From contig JACCVA010000116.1 of the NCBI GenBank assembly GCA_013698435.1, forward strand, positions 1-10,881: a stretch of 10,881 nt of DNA. Reading direction: 5' to 3'. Origin of the DNA: Nocardioidaceae bacterium. Its GTDB lineage: Bacteria > Actinomycetota > Actinomycetes > Propionibacteriales > Nocardioidaceae. The notes beneath the pieces were generated by a model. That model was not told the origin of the DNA and searched no databases. It saw only the letters and a list, made by a program, of their open reading frames with translations. The position numbers and the translations under genes are program-made. Positions 5,994 through 10,881 of this stretch are shown here, piece after piece; position 1 is the stretch's first letter; each line of letters starts with the position of its first letter.

Positions 5994-6064
5994 GCCCCCA
6001 CTGTCTCCTCGACACGTCCCTAAGACAACACCTGAGACGACATTGGCCGGCGGCGCCAGCCAGA

Positions 6065-7414
6065 ATGGCTCCTATGGACGACCCGACATCCCCGGAGCGC
6101 GCCCATCCGACTGTCCGCACCACGCGCCAGACCCGGCTCGACACCTACGTCGACCGCTACGCCACCCGGACGCAGCGGATGAAGGCGTCGGAGATCCGTG
6201 CGCTGTTCGCCGTCGCGAGCCGACCGGAGGTGGTCTCGCTGGCCGGGGGCATGCCGAACATCTCCGGGCTTCCGCTCGATGCCGTGGCCGAGACTCTCGC
6301 AGAGCTGGTCATGGATCACGGCACCCGCGCCATGCAGTACAGCTCCGGGCAGGGCGACCCTGGGTTGCGCGAGCAGATCTGCGCGGTGATGGCCCCTGAA
6401 GGTGTTGTGGCACACCCCGACGACGTGGTCGTCACCGTCGGCAGCCAGCAGGGGCTTGATCTCGTGACCCGCGTCTTCTGCGACCCGGGCGACGTGGTGC
6501 TGTGTGAGGCGCCCAGCTACGTGGGAGCGCTCGGGGTGTTCAGCGCCTACGAGTGCGAGGTCGTGCATGTCGCGATGGACGACCAGGGCCTGCAGCCGGA
6601 GGCGCTGCGGCGAACGATCGCCGCCGTCCGCGCCGCCGGCAAGCGTGTCAAGTTCCTCTACACGATCCCCAACTTCCACAACCCGGCCGGCGTCACCCTT
6701 GCCGCGGAGCGACGCACCCAGGTGCTCGACGTCTGCACCAGCGCCGACGTCTTGGTGGTCGAGGACAACCCTTACGGTCTTCTCGGCTTCGACACCGACC
6801 CGATCCGCGCACTACGTGCCGACGACGCCGAGCGGGTGGTCTACCTCGGCTCGTTCTCCAAGACGTTCGCGCCGGGCTTCCGGGTCGGCTGGGTGGTGGC
6901 CCCGCACGCCGTCCGCGAGAAGCTGGTCCTGGCGCAGGAGTCGGCCACCTTGTGCCCGCCGACCTTCAGCCAGCTAGCGATCAGCGCCTACCTGACACAC
7001 CATGACTGGCAGGGCCAGATCAAGCACTTCACGACGATGTACCGCGAGCGTCGCGATGCCATGCTCACCGCCCTCGACGAGCACTTCCCGGCGACCGCGT
7101 CCTGGACCCGGCCCGCAGGCGGGTTCTACGTTTGGGTGAGGCTGCCACCGGGCCTCGACGCCAGTGCGATGCTGCCGCGTGCGGTGACCGCGCGGGTCGC
7201 ATACGTCCCCGGGACGGCGTTCTACGCCGACGGCACCGGCACCACCGCGATGCGGCTGAGCTACTGCTACCCCAGCCCGGAGCGCATCCGCGAGGGGGTG
7301 CGCCGCCTCGCCGGCGTGATGGCAACCGATCTGCAGCTGCGGGAGATGTTCGGCGCCACCGACGCCGGCGTACCCAGCCGTGGCTACTCGAGCCCGCACA
7401 CCGACCTGACCTGA
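6065..7414 (+). CDS. PLP-dependent aminotransferase, class I/II (LysN/MocR-like)
   Basis: This 449-residue fold-type I aminotransferase has the motifs needed. These are N206 in IPNFHNPAG, D234 and Y237 in VEDNPYGLL, the PLP-binding lysine K266 in LGSFSKTFAPGFRVGW, and R397 in AMRLSYCYP, which should hold the substrate carboxylate. It resembles the 2-aminoadipate/GntR-associated (MocR C-terminal) group but lacks a DNA-binding domain; its true substrate cannot be read from sequence. The ligase gene follows after a 19-base gap, so the pair is probably one operon, and amino-acid supply for a dipeptide ligase is a fair inference. The start is uncertain. ATG 6065 and ATG 6074 both lack a ribosome binding site. 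CAGAAT (6061-6066) could be a -10 element for a leaderless message beginning at 6074. Confidence 0.9.
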   Translation: MAPMDDPTSPERAHPTVRTTRQTRLDTYVDRYATRTQRMKASEIRALFAVASRPEVVSLAGGMPNISGLPLDAVAETLAELVMDHGTRAMQYSSGQGDPGLREQICAVMAPEGVVAHPDDVVVTVGSQQGLDLVTRVFCDPGDVVLCEAPSYVGALGVFSAYECEVVHVAMDDQGLQPEALRRTIAAVRAAGKRVKFLYTIPNFHNPAGVTLAAERRTQVLDVCTSADVLVVEDNPYGLLGFDTDPIRALRADDAERVVYLGSFSKTFAPGFRVGWVVAPHAVREKLVLAQESATLCPPTFSQLAISAYLTHHDWQGQIKHFTTMYRERRDAMLTALDEHFPATASWTRPAGGFYVWVRLPPGLDASAMLPRAVTARVAYVPGTAFYADGTGTTAMRLSYCYPSPERIREGVRRLAGVMATDLQLREMFGATDAGVPSRGYSSPHTDLT

Positions 7415-7419
7415 GCCCT

Positions 7420-7425
7420 GGGAGG
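7420..7425 (+). promoter_or_regulatory. Ribosome binding site deciding the ligase start
   Basis: GGGAGG stands 8 bases before the GTG at 7434 but only 2 bases before the in-frame GTG at 7428. The normal spacing favours 7434. Confidence 0.7.
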
Positions 7426-7433
7426 CTGTGACC

Positions 7434-8387
7434 GTGACACAACGTGTGGTCGTCCTGGCCGGTGGGCTGTCGCACGAGCGTGATGTGTCGCTGCGCTCAG
7501 GGCGCCGGGTCGCGGAAGCGATGACCGCAGTCGGCGTCGAGGCGACCGTGCGCGATCTCGACTCCGGGCTGATGCCGTGGCTGCGCCGCGAGCGACCGGA
7601 TTGCGTCGTGCCGCTGCTCCACGGCGAGGTGGGCGAGGACGGCGCGCTGCGTGAGATCTTGGAGCTGGCAGGGACGCCGTACGTCGGCTCCACGCCGGCC
7701 GCGGCCCGGCTCGCGTTCGACAAGCCCATCGCCAAGCAGGTCGTGAGCAAGGCCGGCATCCGCACCCCCGCCTCCGTAACGTTGCCGGCCGACACGTTCC
7801 GCGAGGTCGGCGCCGCCGCGGTCATGTCCGCGCTGGTCGAGCGGTTGGGCCTGCCGCTGTTCGTCAAACCCGCCCAAGGCGGCTCCGCGCTCGGTTGCAC
7901 CGCAGTCCACGCCGCCGACGCGCTGCCCGCGGCGATGGTGTCCTGCTTCGCCTACGGTCCGGTCGCCCTCGTCGAGCAGATGGTCGCCGGGGTGGAGCTG
8001 AGCGTCCCCGTGGTGGGGTCGACCGACAGCGCCGAGGCGTTGCCCGCCGTGGAGATCAGACCCGACGGGGGCGTCTACGACTACACCGCGCGCTACACGG
8101 CCGGTGCGACCGAGTTCGTCGTACCTGCCGACGTCTCGGAGCTCGTCGCGCTGAAGTGCGCGCAGGTGGCCTTGACCTCCCATCAGGCGCTGGGCCTGCG
8201 CGACCTCTCCCGCACCGACCTGATCGTCGACGCCGACGACGAGGTCTGGTTCCTCGAGGTCAACGTCGCACCAGGGATGACTGAGACGTCGCTGGTGCCG
8301 TTGTCGGTCGAAGCCGCGGGTCTCGACCTCGGAGAGCTGATGGCCGGGCTCGCCGCTGAGGCGAGCAGCCGGGGGCCACGGGCCTAG
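7434..8387 (+). CDS. D-alanine--D-alanine ligase family protein (ATP-grasp)
   Basis: This 317-residue ATP-grasp ligase should join two amino acids, most likely D-alanine, at the cost of ATP in the cytoplasm. All key residues of E. coli DdlB have counterparts: E15 (SHERDVSL), K97 (AFDKP), K146 (FVKPAQGGSALG), E181 and E188, R260 and D262 (SRTDLIVD), E275 and N277 (LEVNVAPGMTETSLVP). A tyrosine in YDYTARY (Y221) matches Tyr216 of DdlB, which goes with D-Ala rather than D-lactate as second substrate. The oddity is GGSALG in place of the usual GSS(x)G loop. The start at GTG 7434 rests on ribosome-site spacing; GTG 7428 would add two residues. It follows the aminotransferase as a likely operon. 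The main actinobacterial ddl usually sits elsewhere, so this may be a second, specialised copy. Confidence 0.88.
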   Translation: MTQRVVVLAGGLSHERDVSLRSGRRVAEAMTAVGVEATVRDLDSGLMPWLRRERPDCVVPLLHGEVGEDGALREILELAGTPYVGSTPAAARLAFDKPIAKQVVSKAGIRTPASVTLPADTFREVGAAAVMSALVERLGLPLFVKPAQGGSALGCTAVHAADALPAAMVSCFAYGPVALVEQMVAGVELSVPVVGSTDSAEALPAVEIRPDGGVYDYTARYTAGATEFVVPADVSELVALKCAQVALTSHQALGLRDLSRTDLIVDADDEVWFLEVNVAPGMTETSLVPLSVEAAGLDLGELMAGLAAEASSRGPRA

Positions 8388-8390
8388 TGC
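8383..8390 (+). repeat. Direct repeat CCTAGTGC, left of the ArsR-MFS module
   Basis: The octamer CCTAGTGC occurs here and at 10380-10387 in the same orientation. Between the two copies lie exactly the MFS and ArsR genes with their promoter. It resembles the inverted ends of repeat copy 1 (CCTAGTGCCG when read on the minus strand). Confidence 0.5.
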
Positions 8391-8407
8391 GGTGACACGT
8401 CACTAAG
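8383..8407. terminator. Inverted repeat between convergent stop codons
   Basis: CCTAGTG (8383-8389) and CACTAAG (8401-8407) pair at 6 of 7 positions (7 of 7 as RNA with G-U on one strand) around an 11-base loop. They contain the stop codons of the ligase and of the exporter. A competing small stem, GTGAC-AC-GTCAC, lies at 8392-8403. No U-tract is present on either strand, so a role in ending transcription is only likely from position. Confidence 0.35.
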
Positions 8408-9731
8408 CGGCCGGGGGGCCGCCGACGACGGTGTCGCTGCCGGCCGGGTCGACCGGGAACGGCGGCGAGCCGGCGGGTGCGGGTGTCTCGACCCCAGAAC
8501 CGGCGCTCACCCCATCGTCACCCGGGTTCGGCGCCGGCGCGGGCGCCATACCCGGCCCGGGGCGGCGGAGCACCACCGTGAGGTAAGCGGCCGCCGCCAA
8601 GATCACCGCCACACAGATCCAAAACATCTCCCGGAAGCTGATCACGCTCACCAGCAGCGCCCCCACCGCGATCGACGTGGCCTGCGGTGTGCCGAGCACG
8701 ACGTCCGTGGCCGCCGAGACCCGTCCCATCAGGCGCTGGGGGGTGCGGATCTGCAGCAGCGTGTTGAACGCGACGATGAAGACAGGCAGCGCGTAACCCA
8801 CCACCACGACACCGACGAAGACCCCGGCCAAGATGGGTGCGACTGCACAGATGGCCAGGCCGACGGCGAGAACAACCAGGCTGAACGCGATGGCCGAGGT
8901 CTCACCGAGGCGTCGGATCACCCGCGACGACGTGACTCCGCCAGCGATGGCGCCGATGCCCTGGACCGACACGACGACCCCGACGTAGCTGGCCGGCTTC
9001 CCGAATGCGTCGACCATGGCGAAGACAGCAGACTCCATGAACCCGATGACGAGCAGAGACAGCCCGGTGGCAAGGAGCGTGTGCGTCAGCACCCGGTCGC
9101 TGCTGATGTGTCGCACGCCCGCCAGGAACTCATCGCGCCAGTGGCCCTCCTCACGCACCGGCTGGTCTTCGCGCACCGACAGGCAGCCGATGACGACCGC
9201 CGCCACCACGAAGCTTGCGGCATCGATGGCCGCTACGCTGGCCCCTCCCAGCAGGGTGAACAGTCCTGCTCCCGCCAGCGGCCCGACGAGACGAAGCGCC
9301 TCCTTGGTGGTGGACAGGCTCGCGTTGGCGTCGACCAGGAGCTCCTCGGGCAGCATCTCCTTGAGCAGCCCGTTCAACGCCGCCGGCAAGACGACGAACG
9401 AGACGCCGTACAGAACCGCCACCAGATAGATGAGCCACACCTGGTCGGCGGTGTGAACCATGACCAGCGGCAGCACAGCCAGCGCGGAGGCGAGGTTTCC
9501 CCACAGCAGGACAGTACGACGCCGCAGCCGGTCGACGTAGATGCCCGCGAGTGGCGCCAACAGGGCAGGAGCAGCGAGGAAGAAGAACGTAAGGCCGGCG
9601 GCCCCGTTGGATCCGGTCAGGTCTTTGACCCAGACGGCCAACACGATGAGCATGAGGGAGTCGCCGGCCATGCTCGCCAGGAGTCCCAAGAAGAGCAGAC
9701 CGAATCCGGGCTGTCGAAATGCCGCCTTCAC
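8403..9731 (-). CDS. Major facilitator superfamily exporter (MFS_3/EntS-MefA type)
   Basis: This 442-residue inner-membrane transporter has about 12 hydrophobic segments. The signature between helices 2 and 3 is GIYVDRLRRRTVLLWGN (63-79), close to the GxxxDRxGRR motif. A central cytoplasmic loop around 185-212 (VREDQPVREEGHWRDEFLAGVRH) divides the two halves. Residues 391-442 form a Pro/Ala/Gly-rich tail with no evident function. The type is that of proton-driven exporters of drugs, siderophores or macrolides; the substrate is unknown. The start is GTG at 9731, overlapping the regulator stop codon by four bases (GTGA), with GAGGT upstream, so translation is coupled. Control by the ArsR-like protein encoded first in the operon is the natural inference. 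It converges on the ligase gene, with only 15 bases between the stop codons. Confidence 0.9.
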   Translation of the reverse strand: MKAAFRQPGFGLLFLGLLASMAGDSLMLIVLAVWVKDLTGSNGAAGLTFFFLAAPALLAPLAGIYVDRLRRRTVLLWGNLASALAVLPLVMVHTADQVWLIYLVAVLYGVSFVVLPAALNGLLKEMLPEELLVDANASLSTTKEALRLVGPLAGAGLFTLLGGASVAAIDAASFVVAAVVIGCLSVREDQPVREEGHWRDEFLAGVRHISSDRVLTHTLLATGLSLLVIGFMESAVFAMVDAFGKPASYVGVVVSVQGIGAIAGGVTSSRVIRRLGETSAIAFSLVVLAVGLAICAVAPILAGVFVGVVVVGYALPVFIVAFNTLLQIRTPQRLMGRVSAATDVVLGTPQATSIAVGALLVSVISFREMFWICVAVILAAAAYLTVVLRRPGPGMAPAPAPNPGDDGVSAGSGVETPAPAGSPPFPVDPAGSDTVVGGPPAA

Positions 9732-10306
9732 TGCTGCACCTCGTCCGGGGCCGGTCCGGTCGGCACCACCCAGGCCATCAGCGCCATCACCCGGGCGTTG
9801 GCCGGCCGGTTGCTCGGGTCACGGCGCTCGTCGACGAAGCTGGTGAACAGCTCCCGGATCTGCGCCCCGATCTCGGCAGCTTCTTGCGCAGTGAGCCACA
9901 GGCGGGACTGGTAGACCTCCGTCGCATCGCGCCACACCGTTGCCTCGTCCGGGTTGTGCGCGAGCGCAGTCCGCAAAATGCGCATCTCCCGCTCGAGCGT
10001 CACGTCATGGAGCGCCGTCGCAGTGGCCGCGTCCTCGGCGTCGTCGCCCCAGCTCAACGACTCCGCCACCACCTTCCAGGGCCGACGCCGACCCGGGCCG
10101 CTGGTCGCCTGGCGCACAAACCCGTGCTCGGCCAGCTTGCGCAAGTGCCACGACACGTTCGCCGGCGTCTGTCGAAGGCGCACGGCCGCCTCGCTGGCCG
10201 TGAGCGGGCCGTGCACCATCAGCAGGTCCAGCAGGTCGAGACGCACCGGGTGGGCAAGCGCCTTCATGTCGCCGGCGCGCGTGACTCGCCGTCTCGTGAT
10301 CACCAT
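9728..10306 (-). CDS. ArsR-like winged-helix transcriptional regulator
   Basis: This 192-residue protein has an N-terminal winged-helix domain of the ArsR/HTH_20 type. It opens MKALAHPVRLDLLDLL (14-29), with the recognition helix in QTPANVSWHLRKLAEHG (46-62) and the wing around SGPGRRRPWKVV. There is no metal-binding CxC motif of classical ArsR proteins, so a metal signal is unlikely. The C-terminal 100 residues include RLWLTAQEAAEIGAQIRELF and may bind a ligand or form dimers. It probably represses its own operon, which includes the MFS exporter, through the dyad at 10313-10337. The ATG at 10306 lacks a clear ribosome binding site. A start at Met14 (10267) is possible, but nothing favours it. 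Confidence 0.85.
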   Translation of the reverse strand: MVITRRRVTRAGDMKALAHPVRLDLLDLLMVHGPLTASEAAVRLRQTPANVSWHLRKLAEHGFVRQATSGPGRRRPWKVVAESLSWGDDAEDAATATALHDVTLEREMRILRTALAHNPDEATVWRDATEVYQSRLWLTAQEAAEIGAQIRELFTSFVDERRDPSNRPANARVMALMAWVVPTGPAPDEVQQ

Positions 10307-10312
10307 CGATCG

Positions 10313-10337
10313 AAGGTACTCTTTCGAAAGAAACCTT
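10313..10337. promoter_or_regulatory. Likely operator of the ArsR-MFS operon
   Basis: A perfect 10-bp palindrome CTTTCGAAAG (10321-10330) is nested inside AAGGT (10313-10317) and ACCTT (10333-10337). It lies between the regulator's start codon and its probable -10 box, where a bound repressor would block transcription. Binding by the adjacent gene product is inferred. Confidence 0.5.
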
Positions 10338-10339
10338 GC

Positions 10340-10367
10340 AATAGATTTGCAGCCGACTTCCGGTCAA
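10340..10367 (-). promoter_or_regulatory. Probable promoter of the ArsR-MFS operon
   Basis: Read on the minus strand, TTGACC (10367-10362) is followed after 16 bases by TCTATT (10345-10340), a fair -35/-10 pair. The transcript would begin near 10333, at the edge of the dyad described above. The -35 match is good; the -10 match is moderate (4 of 6). Confidence 0.4.
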
Positions 10368-10379
10368 GCTATAAGACGT

Positions 10380-10387
10380 CCTAGTGC
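10380..10387 (+). repeat. Direct repeat CCTAGTGC, right of the ArsR-MFS module
   Basis: This is the second copy of the octamer at 8383-8390. It lies between the module's promoter and the parB stop codon and partly overlaps the palindrome at 10384-10403. Confidence 0.5.
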
Positions 10388-10403
10388 TATGTCGACAAAG
10401 CAC
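10384..10403. terminator. Palindrome downstream of parB
   Basis: GTGCTATGTCGACAAAGCAC is an inverted repeat with 9 of 10 matching pairs. It stands 17 bases after the parB stop codon on the minus strand. It could be a weak terminator for parB (no U-tract) or a binding site for a dimeric protein upstream of the ArsR promoter. Confidence 0.4.
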
Positions 10404-10420
10404 CTTCAACACCGAACCGG

Positions 10421-10879
10421 TCAGGGGTCGGCCGGCTCCATCAGCGCCAGGATGCGCTGCAGATCGTCGAGCGAGGCGAACTCGACGACGATCTTGCCCT
10501 TTCTCTTCCCTAGGTCAACTCGGCAACGCGTCTCGAAGCGCTCCGACAGTCGAGCTGCGATCTCCGCCAGTCCCGGGGCTGTCATCGGGTGCCGACGCGT
10601 CCGAGCGGGTGTCTGCTGCACGTCACCGACCGCGACGAGCTCCTCCAGTGCGCGGACCGAGATTCCTTCGGACACCACGCGCGCGGCCAACGTGTCCTGG
10701 CGGTCGCCGTCCGCCACTGCTAGCAACGCTCGGGCGTGGCCGGCCGACAAGATTCCGGTGGCCACCCGGCGCTGCACCGGAGCCGACAGCTTGAGCAGCC
10801 GCAGGGTGTTGGAGATCTGCGGCCGAGAACGGCCGATTCGCGCCGCCAGCTCCTCATGTGTACACCCGAAGTCGTCGAG
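10421..10879 (-). CDS. parB: Chromosome-partitioning protein ParB, C-terminal part (partial)
   Basis: The frame is open to the window edge, so only the last 153 residues are present. The visible part begins [18 protein letters not shown], followed by [14 protein letters not shown], which is the helix-turn-helix that reads parS sites. It continues with [18 protein letters not shown], typical of the ParB core, then a variable Pro/Thr/Arg linker. The end holds the C-terminal dimerisation domain ([20 protein letters not shown]). ParB binds parS near the origin, spreads as a CTP-dependent clamp and works with ParA in chromosome segregation. The N-terminal CTP-binding motif lies outside the window. 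I see no parS site (TGTTTCACGTGAAACA type) in this window. The next gene outward should be parA. Confidence 0.96.
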   Translation of the reverse strand, partial: LDDFGCTHEELAARIGRSRPQISNTLRLLKLSAPVQRRVATGILSAGHARALLAVADGDRQDTLAARVVSEGISVRALEELVAVGDVQQTPARTRRHPMTAPGLAEIAARLSERFETRCRVDLGKRKGKIVVEFASLDDLQRILALMEPADP

Positions 10880-10881
10880 CA

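Noticed and set aside
5785..6144. N-terminal extension of the GNAT frame to 6144
   Set aside because: It would overlap the divergent aminotransferase start and the small gene. The ATG at 5784 has a good ribosome binding site and begins the family-like sequence.
9081..9914. 277-residue plus-strand frame opposite the MFS and ArsR genes
   Set aside because: It is polar and histidine/glutamine/arginine-rich without domain, and opposes clear membrane helices on the minus strand.

Overview
This window is high-GC actinobacterial chromosome. The gene order at its left end (murJ 3' end, MviN-type pseudokinase, ECF sigma factor SigM, zinc anti-sigma factor, trxB, trxA) and the parB gene at its right end are those of the conserved neighbourhood close to the replication origin. 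It looks like a Nocardioides- or Intrasporangiaceae-type organism, but the genus cannot be fixed from this sequence alone.

Layout. Positions 1-254 are the end of murJ, the lipid II flippase. A 250-base gap follows, holding copy 1 of a structured repeat. Then comes a translationally coupled block: pseudokinase (505-2046), sigM (2043-2762) and anti-sigma factor (2759-3568), with a GTGA and an ATGA overlap at the two joints. Next is trxB-trxA (3675-4996), preceded by a good match to the thiol-stress SigR/SigH promoter. Copy 2 of the repeat lies directly after trxA. On the minus strand are a GNAT acetyltransferase and a small membrane-protein gene 2 bases upstream of it (5155-5993). Divergent from them is a pair made of a PLP aminotransferase and a D-Ala-D-Ala ligase-family ATP-grasp enzyme (6065-8387). 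The right end, all on the minus strand, has an ArsR-like regulator and an MFS exporter (8403-10306), then the C-terminal part of parB (10421 to the window edge).

How the genes work together. MurJ, the pseudokinase and the Ddl-like ligase all bear on cell-wall precursor supply and export. SigM, its anti-sigma factor and the thioredoxin system form an envelope/thiol-stress unit. ParB belongs to chromosome segregation. The ArsR-MFS pair looks like an accessory module set between the ligase gene and parB.

The least explained structure is the roughly 145-bp noncoding repeat at 268-437 and 5001-5147. The two copies are about 88% identical by hand count. They carry a hairpin in which a base pair is changed on both arms at once, and copy 1 is bounded by CCTAGTG/CACTAGG inverted ends. 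The related octamer CCTAGTGC also flanks the ArsR-MFS module on both sides. These points suggest a small mobile or structured-RNA element family, which I cannot name.
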